DNA from: Limosilactobacillus fermentum
GTDB taxonomy: Bacteria > Bacillota > Bacilli > Lactobacillales > Lactobacillaceae
DNA: 64,000 bases
Direction: 5' to 3'
NCBI RefSeq assembly: GCF_013394085.1
Contig: NZ_CP040910.1
Location: 188,884-252,883, forward strand
The notes under the pieces were generated by a model. The model had not been told where the DNA came from, ran no database searches, and worked only from the letters and a program-made list of their open reading frames with translations. A program made the position numbers and the translations under genes. Below are positions 40,523 to 50,095 of this stretch, piece by piece; the stretch's first letter is position 1, and every line of letters begins with the position of its first letter.

Positions 40523-41367
40523 CCAGCAGTGGCGAGTACACAGTTAGTGAAACGGCCCGAGCTGCGGGAATCAGTCGGCAAGCGTATTACAAATGGTTAA
40601 ATCGTAGATTATCGCTACGCGAACAGCAGGAAGGGGAAGTACTGGAGGAGATCAAGCGAATCGAAAAACGGCATCAAGATAGTGTTGGATACGATAAGAT
40701 GGTTCGTCTATTGAATAAAGAGGGCCGATTAAGTTACAGAGTGGGAATTAAGCGGGTTAGCAGGATTATGAAAATTAATGGAATTCGGGCGGATTACCGG
40801 CAGCCAAAAAAGGACCGCCAGGGAGCAAAACAAACCTATCAAGATGAAAACCTACTAAATCGGCAATTTAAGCAAGAAAAGACGAATCAGGTTTGGGTAA
40901 CAGATACAACAGAACTGACTTACGGGGCCGCTAATAAAGTCCGTCTACACGCCATCTTAGATCTATATGGACAAAGGCCAGCAGCATGGTTAATCTCACC
41001 AACGGAGACCAGTGAAGCCGCAATCAAAGTCTTTAACCAAGCCGCTAAGGCTAGTGGAACCACTCCAGAAATGATCCATACGGATCGTGGAGCGGCATAT
41101 ACGTCCGCCAATTACAACGAAGCTCTCCGTCAGGAGAAGGTAAGGCATAGCCTATCGGCGCCTGGGACACCAGCGGATAACGCCGTAATGGAACACTGGT
41201 GGGCAGATTTTAAAAGCATCTGGCTCGAGTATCGTCCAAAGGCGCAAACTCTAGCAGAGTTACAGGAACAGGTTCGTGCTGGAATAATGTACTTCACGAA
41301 TCAGTTCATTTCCGCTAAAAGAAATGACCAAACCGTGGCGGAATATTACCACGATTTGGTCGGATAA
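40519..41367 (+). CDS. IS3-family OrfB (DDE integrase)
   Basis: 282 residues. The DDE triad is Asp in WVTDTTELTY, Asp in HTDRGAAYTS, Glu in NAVMEHWWADFKS. Its ATG overlaps the orfA stop (ATGA) and a GGGAGGTG sequence lies about 35 bp upstream. It can be made alone or as the C-terminal half of OrfAB. Confidence 0.92.
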   Translation: MTSSGEYTVSETARAAGISRQAYYKWLNRRLSLREQQEGEVLEEIKRIEKRHQDSVGYDKMVRLLNKEGRLSYRVGIKRVSRIMKINGIRADYRQPKKDRQGAKQTYQDENLLNRQFKQEKTNQVWVTDTTELTYGAANKVRLHAILDLYGQRPAAWLISPTETSEAAIKVFNQAAKASGTTPEMIHTDRGAAYTSANYNEALRQEKVRHSLSAPGTPADNAVMEHWWADFKSIWLEYRPKAQTLAELQEQVRAGIMYFTNQFISAKRNDQTVAEYYHDLVG

Positions 41368-41411
41368 GAAAAATTGTGTTTTCGTTTTTATAAGTGTCAA
41401 CTTGACAGGGG

Positions 41412-41628
41412 ATAGTACCAAAGGTACCAGTTTACAATTGTTCAGTGAATTTGACGTTGAACAAGCAAACCTGAGGCTCAACTCCTACCCAAGAAAGATT
41501 CTTGGTGGTAAGTCTTCTCTAGACAGATTTGAAGAGGAAATACTTAAGATAATTGGCCCTGAAACATTAGCAGTATAAACCTCGGCCACTCCCGTGGCCG
41601 GGTGGTTCACTTAATCTTGCAATTTAGG
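41412..41628 (+). mobile_element. 3' fragment of the IS30 element, inverted relative to element B
   Basis: From AAAGGTACCAG on, this matches the last 210 or so bases of element B in the opposite orientation, encoding the same transposase tail (KGTSLQLFSEFDVEQ to GPETLAV) and the same terminal CCTAAATTGC. Its 5' part is missing at the IS3 junction. Confidence 0.88.
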
Positions 41629-43546
41629 ACTTATCTTTTTTAAGCGTTACCTTCATGATCGAATCCCCAAGTTTAACACTCCGCTGATCAACGGGGGCCA
41701 GGGGTTCTAATTCCTGTGGTTCGGTGTAGAAAACGACCACAGAATCTTCATAACCTTGGTCTTTAATTAAATCCCGGTTAAAGTCCATTAATAATTGACC
41801 GGTGTGGACTCGTTCACCCTCGCTGCAGTGGGTAACGAAGCCTTCACCCCGCATGTTAACCGTACCAACCCCAATGTGAATGATTGTCTTTAACCCCTGA
41901 TCAGAAATCAGACCGATTAAGTGCTTGGTTGAGAAGAGAAAGACGACCGTCCCATCGAAAGGTGCGTAGACGTGACCACTCGCTGGTTGAATGGCAAAGC
42001 CAAGGCCCTTAAAGGGGTGCCCCTCGACCTGAACTTGATCTAAAGATATCAGATTCCCATCAACCGGCGCCAGTACCGTTGTCGTTCCCGTTGTTGCTGG
42101 TTCGGCTTCAACCGGGGTAAAGTCCGATTCACCCTCCGCCAACTTAGAGGTTAGTTCGTCCACAATCTCGGCGTGGGCCTTTTCGGATAGCTTAACCTTC
42201 CACAGGAAAATCACAACTGACAAGACAGCCAGGGCCAGTGGAATGTAAAAGGCTAAGCTGTTAAAGGTGGCGATCTTCTTGGCCGTCATGTCGGCAGCTG
42301 TGGCGGCGCCCGTCATCCCAGCGGCAATCACAATGTAGCCGACCAGTCCGTTGGAGAAGGCCCCGGTCAGGTTATCAATTAAGGGCCGAATGGACAAGAT
42401 CACCGCTTCGTTCCGCTCCCCGTTCTTTAACTGGCCGTATTCAATTGCGTCAGTCATGGTTAAAATAGCCACCAGCTGGGCAAAGGTGAAGTAGTAAAGG
42501 ACCAGGCCGATGATTAAGAGGGTCATGTTATCGTGGGCAAAGATAAAGATCAAATAAGCCACCATCATGCAGACCATCCCGACCGTGTACAGAACCTTGC
42601 GGGGGATGAACTTGTTAAGGACGGGGTAAAGGGGCGAGGTCAAAAAAGAAATGATCATTGCGGCCATCCCCACTACCCAGTAAGTACCCGGCCGGTTCAG
42701 GACAAACTTAAAGAAGTAGTAGAGAACCCCGGTGGTGATGGTGTTGGCCAGTGAGTACATAAAGTAAGCCAAGCAGGTCCAAAGCAGTTGATCATTGTGG
42801 GCCAGGGCCCGGGCAACGTCCTTAATGGTCGTCTTTCGGTTGGCTGAAGACCGAATCAAGTCGTCCTTTTCCGTGGTCCCCGTGATGACGAAGATCGCAC
42901 AGATAATTGCCAACAGGCCGATGATGGTGGCGAAGGCGAACCAGCCCGGTCCCCCCTGGGTGTGCTTACCGGTAGTGAGGAAGGTGAAGTAGGTCACGAC
43001 CGGCACCACGATGATCGTCAGTCCGTTCCAGCCGATGGAGCCGGCGAAGGTCCCCATCGAGGTGTAGACCGACCGTTCATGGCTGTCTTCACTTAAGGCT
43101 GGTACCATCCCCCAGTAGGAGACGTCAGCAAAGGCGTAAAAGACGTCCATGATGATGAAGATCAGGGCAAAGACAATCGCGTACAGGAGCCAGTTAACCT
43201 TGATTAAGCCAAAGAAACCCGTAAAGAGGGTCACGAACAGGACCGATGAAATCAGGGTCCCGGCTAAGAGCCAGGGTTTAAACTTTCCCCAGCGGCTCTT
43301 GGTGTTATCAACCACGTTCCCCAGCAGGGGGTTAACGAAAATTTCGGCAATCCGAATGATCACGATTAGGCTGGTGATCATCCCGATTAAGCGATCGGCA
43401 ATTTGGCTGGAGACCCCCGTGAACATCACTGAGGTCACGAAGACAATAAAGTAATTTGATAGGGCCCCGTAAAAGGCGGCGTGGCCCAAGTTTCCCATTC
43501 CAAAGGCAAACTTGGGGTACCAATTATTTTTCGGTTTTGCGTTCAA
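41624..43546 (-). CDS. GPH-family sugar permease with C-terminal EIIA domain (LacS/RafP type)
   Basis: 640 residues: about twelve membrane helices of the glycoside-pentoside-hexuronide:cation symporter family (residues 1-455), a linker, and an EIIA(Glc)-like domain (about 495-625). FSTKHLIGL and TIIHIGVGTV hold the two active-site histidines, so uptake can be modulated by HPr phosphorylation. This layout is that of LacS and RafP, for lactose, melibiose or raffinose. An operator-like palindrome lies just upstream and a LacI-type regulator is next. The last codons run into the terminus of the IS30 fragment, whose CCTAAATTGC supplies the stop codon, so the native C-terminus may differ by a few residues. 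Confidence 0.9.
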   Translation of the reverse strand: MNAKPKNNWYPKFAFGMGNLGHAAFYGALSNYFIVFVTSVMFTGVSSQIADRLIGMITSLIVIIRIAEIFVNPLLGNVVDNTKSRWGKFKPWLLAGTLISSVLFVTLFTGFFGLIKVNWLLYAIVFALIFIIMDVFYAFADVSYWGMVPALSEDSHERSVYTSMGTFAGSIGWNGLTIIVVPVVTYFTFLTTGKHTQGGPGWFAFATIIGLLAIICAIFVITGTTEKDDLIRSSANRKTTIKDVARALAHNDQLLWTCLAYFMYSLANTITTGVLYYFFKFVLNRPGTYWVVGMAAMIISFLTSPLYPVLNKFIPRKVLYTVGMVCMMVAYLIFIFAHDNMTLLIIGLVLYYFTFAQLVAILTMTDAIEYGQLKNGERNEAVILSIRPLIDNLTGAFSNGLVGYIVIAAGMTGAATAADMTAKKIATFNSLAFYIPLALAVLSVVIFLWKVKLSEKAHAEIVDELTSKLAEGESDFTPVEAEPATTGTTTVLAPVDGNLISLDQVQVEGHPFKGLGFAIQPASGHVYAPFDGTVVFLFSTKHLIGLISDQGLKTIIHIGVGTVNMRGEGFVTHCSEGERVHTGQLLMDFNRDLIKDQGYEDSVVVFYTEPQELEPLAPVDQRSVKLGDSIMKVTLKKDKS

Positions 43547-43570
43547 TGTTATCCACCTCTTCGTTAGATT

Positions 43571-43584
43571 TGTAACCGGTTACA
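43571..43584. promoter_or_regulatory. Perfect 14-bp operator/cre upstream of the permease
   Basis: TGTAACCGGTTACA is a perfect palindrome that fits the catabolite-responsive element pattern TGWAANCGNTNWCA and the general LacI-family operator with a central CG. Both CcpA and the adjacent LacI-type regulator are candidate binders. Confidence 0.8.
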
Positions 43585-43644
43585 TTTATCATAACAAATT
43601 AGGATGGCATAACCCGCGCTGAGGCCAGAAATATTCTTGCTAAA

Positions 43645-44631
43645 TTAATTTACCTGCTTGGGAAAGGACTTGCGAAAGACCAGTTCTAGGTCGACAAACT
43701 GATGGATATGGGACCGGTGCGGGTGGTTAATGGCATCCTGCAGGGTTTGAATCGTTAAGCGGACCACCGTCGCCTGGTCGATCCGGTAAGTGGTCAACGG
43801 TGGCGACAGGTAGGAAGCGATGTCGGAGTCGTTGATTGAAATTAAGACCGTGTCGGCGGGGACGTTAACCCGGGCCTCATTAAAGGCTTGGAGGAGACCC
43901 ACACTGAGGGTGTCAGAAGCAACAATGAAGGCAATCGGCAACTTTTCTTCCTGCAAAACCGCCTGACCTAGCTGATGGCCAGTTTGAATCGTGAAGTTTT
44001 CGCCCACGTAGCTCAGCTTCTCCAGGTGATCCCGGTTAACCAGCAGCTCGTATTCTAACTGGCGCGGGTCCGGCTGACCCTTCGACCCGATTGCCCCGAC
44101 GAAGGCGATTCGGTAATAGCCCCGCTCCCGTAAACGCTGATAGGCGTCATCGATTGCTAAGCGGAGGTTGGGCTGGACGGAATCAAAGGATTGCGGGGCC
44201 GGGTTGACGTCAATGAAGACGCCGGCCGGAATCTTTTGGTGTAGCTTTTCCAGTTGGGCATCCGTTGATTTTTCGTAGCCGACCGCGATGAAGCCCTGGT
44301 AAGTCGACCGGTCCGCTAACAGATCGGTAAGGTTGTGGAAGGTTGAAACGTGGAAGTCGGACTCGTCTAAGGCCTTCCCAATCAGGTCCACCAGTTGCTC
44401 ATAGTAGCGGTCGTGGAGGTGCTCGGTGGGGTTAATCAGGATCAGGAGGGCAATCTTAGCGGAGATCCGGACGTTGGGGTTATTCTTCCAGTAGCCCATT
44501 TCATTTGCGACCTGGAGGATCTTATCCTTGGCCTCGGTCGAAATCGATAAACTTGTGTCATCCGATAGCAGGCGGGAAACCGTTGACTGGGAATACCCGG
44601 CTGCCTTGGCAATGTCTTTAATGGCGACCAT
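43645..44631 (-). CDS. LacI/GalR-family transcriptional regulator
   Basis: 328 residues. The N-terminal helix-turn-helix is IKDIAKAAGYSQSTVSRLLSDD followed by the hinge; the rest is a periplasmic-binding-like effector domain with motifs such as IAFVGAIGSKG and AFIVASDTLSVGLLQA. Placed after the permease on the same strand with the operator between permease start and upstream gap, it is the likely local sugar-responsive repressor. No glycosidase gene remains next to it, perhaps displaced by IS activity. Confidence 0.9.
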   Translation of the reverse strand: MVAIKDIAKAAGYSQSTVSRLLSDDTSLSISTEAKDKILQVANEMGYWKNNPNVRISAKIALLILINPTEHLHDRYYEQLVDLIGKALDESDFHVSTFHNLTDLLADRSTYQGFIAVGYEKSTDAQLEKLHQKIPAGVFIDVNPAPQSFDSVQPNLRLAIDDAYQRLRERGYYRIAFVGAIGSKGQPDPRQLEYELLVNRDHLEKLSYVGENFTIQTGHQLGQAVLQEEKLPIAFIVASDTLSVGLLQAFNEARVNVPADTVLISINDSDIASYLSPPLTTYRIDQATVVRLTIQTLQDAINHPHRSHIHQFVDLELVFRKSFPKQVN

Positions 44632-44737
44632 TTCGCCACCTCCTCTGACATATTTCCATTCATCTTAGCATAGGTTACAGGCCGATTTAGTAAACTGACG
44701 GGAAAATAAATTTAGTAAATAATTGTAGAGTGTGAAA

Positions 44738-44773
44738 TAAAAGGGCTGAGGGAATCCCCCAGCCCTTTTTAAT
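44738..44773. terminator. Bidirectional terminator
   Basis: AAAAGGGCTGAGGG pairs with CCCCAGCCCTTTTT around AATC. Confidence 0.82.
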
Positions 44774-44817
44774 TCTGGCAGATTGTAAAATTTAAGTTGA
44801 ACATTTAAGTGGGGCGA

Positions 44818-45903
44818 ATTTACAATTGAAATGCAACACAAAGTAAAAAAATAAACCCATACCGGGTAGAATATGTTTAACGACCAAATCAAACAATTTG
44901 AGGTATCCGGTATGAGCTATAAACATCTTACTATAAAAGAACGTGAAATACTTATGTTTTTACGAGCTAAGGGGTTATCTATCCGGGCTGTTGCGTTACG
45001 GCTGGGGCGAAATCCAAGCACTATTTCACGGGAGTTAAAACGTTGTGCAGGTAATTATTCCCCAAGCAAAGCAGATAATGACTATCATCAAAAGCGGCAG
45101 AATTGTCACAAGAAGCGGCTATTAGACAGCCATCCACAATTACTCAAATTGTTCATTACATCTTAGATCTGCACTGGTCACCAGAGCAGATTACCGCTCG
45201 CTTTAATAAGGAACATCAATGGTGTGTTAGCTACAACACAATTTACCGTCATATCTATCAACACAATTTAGGTGAAAAGTACTCCTCACGTGGTGATACC
45301 GGTATTCAGCGCCATCTCAGACATAAACATCGGACCCGGCATTCAAAGAATACTAGACGACATCGAGAAGTACAGACCGACTATATCTCGATCCATGAGC
45401 GCCCTGGTTTTATCAACCAGCGTCAACGTATAGGTGACTGGGAAATTGATACTGTGATTGGTCGAACGGGTCACTCCATCCTTTTAACGGTTGTCGATCG
45501 GCTTAGTCGGCTTACGCTTATCAAAAAGGTTGTGCAAAAGGACTCGCAGGAGATAAATAAAGGCTTAGTTGAACTGTTAGGGGCCATTCCTAAAGAATTT
45601 GTTCATTCTATTACACCAGATCATGGGATCGAATTTCTTCATCTTGATGAAATCAGCGAAAGGTTAGGTGTTACTGCCTATTGGCCCGATCCATATTCGC
45701 CTGAACAGCGTGGAACAAATGAGAATACAAATGGATTAATCCGGGAATATTTTCCCAAGCGAACAGATATTGATAATTATACAGAACAGGACGTTGAACA
45801 CTGCCAAAAGCAGTTAAATCAACGTCCTCGCAAAGTGTTAAACTATGAAACCCCATATGAAGTATTTTTTGACAAACCGTTGCACTTAGTTTGACAATTC
45901 GCC
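44818..45903 (+). mobile_element. Second IS30-family element (element D)
   Basis: About 1.09 kb. Ends are inverted: GTTGCATTTCAATTGTAAAT (complement of the left) against GTTGCACTTAGTTTGACAATT on the right. It inserted into the tnpB gene of element E, whose missing 3' part is not found on the far side. Different from element B in sequence. Confidence 0.75.
44912..45894 (+). pseudogene. IS30-family transposase with frameshift
   Basis: The first frame gives SYKHLTIKEREILMF and the helix-turn-helix SIRAVALRLGRNPSTISRELKR, ending soon after SHPQLLK. The -1 frame then continues IVHYILDLHWSPEQI to the end, with Asp in DWEIDTVIG, Asp in TPDHGIEF, Glu in GTNENTNGLIR. No slippery heptamer lies at the junction (around 45145), so a single-base deletion is more likely than programmed shifting. 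Confidence 0.82.
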
Positions 45904-46335
45904 TGGCAAACGTCCTGATCGAAAGTAAACTACCCCTAATTTAGGCAACTTAATATGGTGATTGTCAATCACTTTAATGTTGTGGTTAACACATTTCGAG
46001 TTATAGCTCTGTGCATACTTTCGTGACTTAAAGTGTGGAAACTTATTTTGCCCTTTAAAAAAACGCTGAAAGGCGTCGGCTAGATTGCAATTAGCGCTTT
46101 GCAAGGATGTTGATTCTGCTTGCTTCAACCAGGGATATTCTTCTTTTAATCGTTTTAGAAGATTGTTCATGCCAAAGGCATTGACAAACTTGGCGTCTGG
46201 ATTGTTCTTTCGCCGCTCAATTTGCATATTAAGCATCTGATTCCACACAAAACGAGCGCAACCGAAGGTTTGCATTAAACGGTCACGTTGCTCGGAATTA
46301 GGATATATACGCATTTTCACGGCTTTAAGAACCAT
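45886..46335 (-). pseudogene. tnpB: TnpB N-terminal remnant
   Basis: 149 residues: TnpB N-terminus (KMRIYPNSEQRDRLMQTFGCARFVWNQML) up to KLPKLGVVYFRSG, where element D begins. The RuvC-like domain and zinc finger are absent, so no nuclease can be made. Overlaps the tnpA stop. Confidence 0.88.
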
Positions 46336-46745
46336 TACTTTCTCCCTTGACTTTTAATGTACTTTTTTACTACTTCTAACGGTGCACCACCAGTACTAAT
46401 TAAACAATAGCTTTGGGTCCAAAAAGCGGATTCCCACAACTGACGCTTAATTTCTGGAAATAGTTTCTTAACCATTCGAGAACTTGATGATTTATAAGCG
46501 TTCAGGAACTTAGCCATCTCCGTATGCGGTGTTGCGCGGAACAAGACATGAACATGGTCAATATCATGGTTCCACTCTTGAAGATTAATACCATAAGACT
46601 GACCAACTACTACAAAACGATGTTTCAGATACTCAGATATTTCATCGTTAATGACTTTACGCCGATATTTAACAACCATTACTAAATGATAATTGAGTAG
46701 ATATACTGAGTGCTGATTTCTATCTAATTCTATTGTTATCACCAC
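46335..46745 (-). CDS. tnpA: TnpA, Y1 HUH transposase (element E)
   Basis: 136 residues. HVHVLF holds the HUH motif (about residue 67) and a candidate tyrosine follows in TQSYCLIS. Intact although its partner tnpB and presumably the right end are lost, so the element is probably immobile. The left-end hairpin CCCCCACTT-GTCG-AAGTGGGGG lies at about 46829-46850, after an AAAGCAC/GTGCTTT stem. Confidence 0.88.
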   Translation of the reverse strand: MVITIELDRNQHSVYLLNYHLVMVVKYRRKVINDEISEYLKHRFVVVGQSYGINLQEWNHDIDHVHVLFRATPHTEMAKFLNAYKSSSSRMVKKLFPEIKRQLWESAFWTQSYCLISTGGAPLEVVKKYIKSQGRK

Positions 46746-46924
46746 GATCCTTTAACATATACTAAATATACCATAGCGCAAAAGAAAAAGCACTATCGTG
46801 CTTTAAGGAGGCGATTCATCCCCCACTTGTCGAAGTGGGGGTATTCTCGCCAATTATGGATAAAGCAAATTGGGCTTAGAATAACCTGATAACGTAAAGA
46901 AGTAAAGCATTTCGGAGGTGGATT

Positions 46925-47581
46925 ATGCAAGTTGAAGACGCCCTTAAATCCCGCCATGCGGTACGGGATTTTACCGACCAACCCGTTGCAAAAGAAACGA
47001 TCCAAGAAATCGTGCGCTTAGCTCAGCAAACGCCGTCCTGGGTCAACTCCGAGCCCTGGCGGGTGTACGCGGCGACCGGCCAGTCGCTGACCCAAATTCG
47101 CCAGGGGTGTTTAGACCTGGCCGCCCAAAAGGTGGCAACCAACCCGGACCTTAAAACGATGAGCCGGGACGACTGGGACGCCCGGCCGCAAAAACTGATG
47201 AAGGACTGGGGTCACGACCTGGTGCATTCCTTTACCGACTTTGACGAGGCCCACACGGTGATGACCGGGGCCAGCGACGCCTTGAATAACGCCCCGGCGA
47301 TTCTCTTCGTCACGATCCCTAAGCAAACGCCGGACTGGGCGATCCTAGACGCCGGGGCCTTCATGCAAAGCCTCTTGCTGGCGGCGACGGCCAAGGGGTT
47401 GGGGTCGATTCCAACCTACAACAGCGTCCGCTACCCGCAGGTGGTCCGCCAAGTACTGGGGATCCCGGAAACAGAGCGGCTCCTGGTCGGGGTCGAGCTC
47501 GGCTACGAAAGCTCGGCCAAGGTCAATGCCTTTCGGGCCCAGCGCCCGGACCTCAGTGATGTTTTAGAAATTTCAGAATAG
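46925..47581 (+). CDS. Nitroreductase-family flavoprotein
   Basis: 218 residues. The FMN-binding N-terminus reads ALKSRHAVRDFTDQPV, followed by AQQTPSWVNSEPWRVY; a second flavin block is in AAATAKGLGSIPTYNSVRYP. The family reduces nitroaromatics, quinones or flavins with NAD(P)H; the physiological substrate is unknown. The ATG follows CGGAGGTGG. Its stop overlaps the beginning of the degraded hydrolase reading frame. Confidence 0.9.
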   Translation: MQVEDALKSRHAVRDFTDQPVAKETIQEIVRLAQQTPSWVNSEPWRVYAATGQSLTQIRQGCLDLAAQKVATNPDLKTMSRDDWDARPQKLMKDWGHDLVHSFTDFDEAHTVMTGASDALNNAPAILFVTIPKQTPDWAILDAGAFMQSLLLAATAKGLGSIPTYNSVRYPQVVRQVLGIPETERLLVGVELGYESSAKVNAFRAQRPDLSDVLEISE

Positions 47582-47586
47582 GGGCG

Positions 47587-48330
47587 ATTACTATCATCCA
47601 ATACAAAACCGTTAACGTCGACGGCCTCGACGTCTTTTACCGTGAAGCGGGCGACCCAAGTAAGCCGGCCTTTGTCCTCTTGCACGGCTTCCCGTCGTCA
47701 TCGAGTATGTTTCGCAATCTAATGCCGCTGTTGGCCCGTGATTTCCACGTGCTGGCGCCGGATTTGATCGGTTTTGGTAACTCGGCAGCGCCCAGTCGCG
47801 AATCGTTTGAGTATACCTTTGAGAACCTGACCAAGAACGTGGCCGGCTTCTTAGCCGCGCTCAAGGTCGACCAATACTTTTTGTATGTCTTTGATTACGG
47901 AGCCCCGATCGGGTTTCGCCTGGCGATGCGCCAGCCAGAGCGGGTGCTGGGCATCGTCAGCCAAAACGGCAATATCTATCAAGAAGGGCTGGGGCCGAAG
48001 TGGGCAGAACGGGCTAAGTACTGGGCCAATCCAACCCCGGAACCGCGGGCGCAATACGAAAGCGCCTTTGCCCCGGAGACGATTAAGGGCCAGTATTTGA
48101 CCGGCGAAAAGCCCGGTACGGTCGGCCCGGATGGCTATTCCTTAGACATCGCCCACACCACGGAGCCGGGTTACGCCGAGCGCCAAGACGACCTGATCTT
48201 CGATTACCAGACCAACGTCGCCTTGTACCCGCAGTTTCAAGACTATGTCCGCCAGTACCAGCCGGAAAACCTGGCGGCTTGGGGCAAAAACGACCCCTCT
48301 TTTATCTACCCGGGGGCACCAAGGTCTTAA
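47587..48330 (+). pseudogene. Alpha/beta hydrolase (haloalkane dehalogenase-like), start and end lost
   Basis: The frame contains VNVDGLDVFYREAGD, oxyanion motif LLHGFPSSSSMF and the elbow VFDYGAPIG with an Asp nucleophile, as in haloalkane dehalogenases and epoxide hydrolases. The expected start position is an ATT codon (47587) in ATT-ACT-ATC-ATC; no ATG, GTG or TTG exists upstream of the first family block. At the 3' end, after WGKNDPSFIYPGA, the sequence switches to an unrelated gene, removing the catalytic His. The next ATG at 47680 would omit the first strand. Confidence 0.82.
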
Positions 48331-49259
48331 TTGCGACCGGCCTGGCCGCCATGGCACGTTTAAAGGCCGCCCATCAGCAGCTGAAGGAGGTCGCCACGGC
48401 GTTGAGCACGACCCCGGAAGAGGTGGTCGCCGCCGCTAGCGACCTGCTGGCCAAAAACAAGGCCCTCAAAAAGCAACTTAAGGCCGCTACCAAAGCGCTA
48501 ATGGCCCAGCAGGCGGCGCAGGTGCTGGCCAGTGGCCAACAAGTCAACAAGGTCCATATTGAAAGCGCCGGCGACATTTCGGTGTTGGCGCCGTTAGTCC
48601 TAAAGGGGGCTGGCGAAGAAACGCTCCTGTGGGCCAAGCTCCAGGCGGTGGTGGATGAAATCAAGGCCGCCGGGGGCCAAGCTAGCTACCGGACTGTTGA
48701 CGTCACCGACTTGCAAAGCGTCAAGGACTTGGTGGCGGCCGCCCAAGCAGAATTTGGTGGCCTCGACGTCATCTACAATAACGCCGGGATCATGCCGAAC
48801 TCGCCGATGAGCGAGGTCTGGGTTGACGAGTGGAACGCCATGATTGAGATCGATTTAAAGGGGGTCTTAAACGGGATTGCGGCGGTCTTGCCGGTCTTTA
48901 AGGCCCAAAAGCACGGCCACATCATCGCCACCTCCTCCGTGGCCGGGGTGAAGAATTACGTCGGTTCCGGGGTCTACGGGGCCGCCAAGTGGGGCGTGCG
49001 CAACGCCATGGAGGTCACCCGGATGGAGAGCGCCAACGAAGGCACCAACATCCGCTGCACGACCCTGTGCCCGGCCGCCATTGATACCGAGCTTCTTGAT
49101 CACATCGGCTTTGAAACGACGGCCGCAAATATGAAGGCCTTTTACAAGCAGCACGCCCTGAGCCCGGAAGCGATCGCCCGGGTGGTTAACATCGCCGTCG
49201 ATCAGCCCGCCGAAGTCGACATCAGCGAAGTGATAATTTACCCGACCAACCAGGCTTAA
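48317..49259 (+). pseudogene. Chimera: alanyl-tRNA synthetase-like segment fused to SDR
   Basis: From about 48317 to 48638 the frame encodes a helical segment (TGLAAMARLKAAHQQLKEV, TTPEEVVAAASDLLAKNKAL) resembling the C-terminal region of alanyl-tRNA synthetase or AlaX editing proteins. At 48639 it passes in frame into LQAVVDEIKAAGGQASYR and a short-chain dehydrogenase to the end: DVIYNNAGIMP, ATSSVAG and the YGAAK catalytic Tyr-Lys. The SDR lacks its first 35 or so residues, including the glycine-rich NAD motif, so it should be inactive. No plausible ribosome binding site precedes it. I infer two deletions joining three genes (hydrolase, synthetase-like, SDR). Confidence 0.78.
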
Positions 49260-49288
49260 TTAACCGGCCGGCGCCCCCATGATGTTGC

Positions 49289-49319
49289 TTGACCTCAAGT
49301 TAGGTTCAGGTGCTATCAT
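49289..49319 (+). promoter_or_regulatory. MerR-type promoter of the aldo/keto reductase
   Basis: TTGACC, exactly 19 bp, then TATCAT. The over-long spacer holds the inverted repeat CCTCAAGTTAGGTTCAGG. Nineteen-bp spacers with a central dyad are diagnostic of MerR-family activation. Lies 26 bp before the gene start at 49345. Confidence 0.8.
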
Positions 49320-49344
49320 AAGGCCAACAAAGGGGGCGTTTAAA

Positions 49345-50033
49345 ATGGAAAACGTAAGGTTAAATAACGGGATAACGGCGCCGATCTTGGGCTTTGGGAC
49401 CTACCAGATTAGCCCTAGCCAAACCAAGGCCGCCGTGGCTGAGGCCCTTAAGCTGGGCTACCGCAGCATCGACACCGCCCAGTACTACCGCAACGAAGCC
49501 GGGGTCGGGGCGGCGGTTAAAGAAAGCGGCCTTCCCCGCGAAGAGTTATTCATCACCACTAAGGCGATGACGACCGGCTACCGGGCCACCAAGCTGGGAT
49601 CGACAATTCCCTCACTGAGGCCGGGCTGGACTACTTTGACTTGATGCTGATCCACTGGCCGATGCAAGACGACCTGGGGACTTACCGGGCGCTGGAGGAA
49701 GCCTACCAGGCCGGTAAGCTCCGTTCGATCGGCGTTAGCAACTTTAACCGCGCGCAACTAGGTGAAATCATGGCCAACTTCCAAACGGTACCGGTACTAA
49801 AGGACCTGGCCGCTAAGTACGACCACACCACCGCCCAGGTGATGCTACGTTATTTGACCCAGCGCCAGATCATGGTGATCCCGCGCTCAACTAATCCGGC
49901 CCACATGGCCGCCAACATCAACATCTTTGACTTTGCCCTAACCGCAGCCGACCTCGCCCGGGTGCAAGCCCTCGACGAGAAGTTCTCGCTTTCCGGCTGG
50001 CCGTCCAGCATGACCTTGGACGAAGATTACTAA
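49345..50033 (+). pseudogene. Aldo/keto reductase with frameshift and internal deletion
   Basis: From the ATG at 49345 the protein starts [16 protein letters not shown] with Asp-Tyr in [10 protein letters not shown] and Lys in ITTKAM. At about 49600 one base is missing in AAGCTGGGATCG, so the frame changes; the continuation [16 protein letters not shown] carries the catalytic His. Later, NFQTVPV joins directly to LKDLAAKYDHTTAQVMLRYL, skipping about 40 residues of the barrel. The NADPH-binding IPRSTNPAHMAANI remains. Two independent lesions make a pseudogene certain. Confidence 0.88.
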
Positions 50034-50095
50034 TGTGTTATAATTGGATAAATGATGTAAGAAGTAGCGGATCACAACTGAGGAGGAATTTTATC

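Larger units (their letters stand above)
39733..41411 (+). mobile_element. IS3-family (IS150-type) element (element C)
   Basis: Contains orfA and orfB in -1 phase. The right end reads AAGTGTCAACTTGACAGGGG, and a weakly matching inverted GTCACAATGAC lies at the left near 39733. The right end cuts into the IS30 fragment at about 41411. Ends are estimates. No target duplication could be confirmed. Confidence 0.72.

Noticed and set aside
41324..41578. An independent gene at the IS3/IS30 junction
   Set aside because: Its C-terminal part is identical to the tail of the IS30 transposase and its N-terminal part is IS3 end sequence read in another frame.
44873..45166. Programmed frameshift in IS30 element D
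   Set aside because: There is no slippery heptamer at the frame change, and IS30 transposases are normally single-frame, so a mutation is the simpler explanation.
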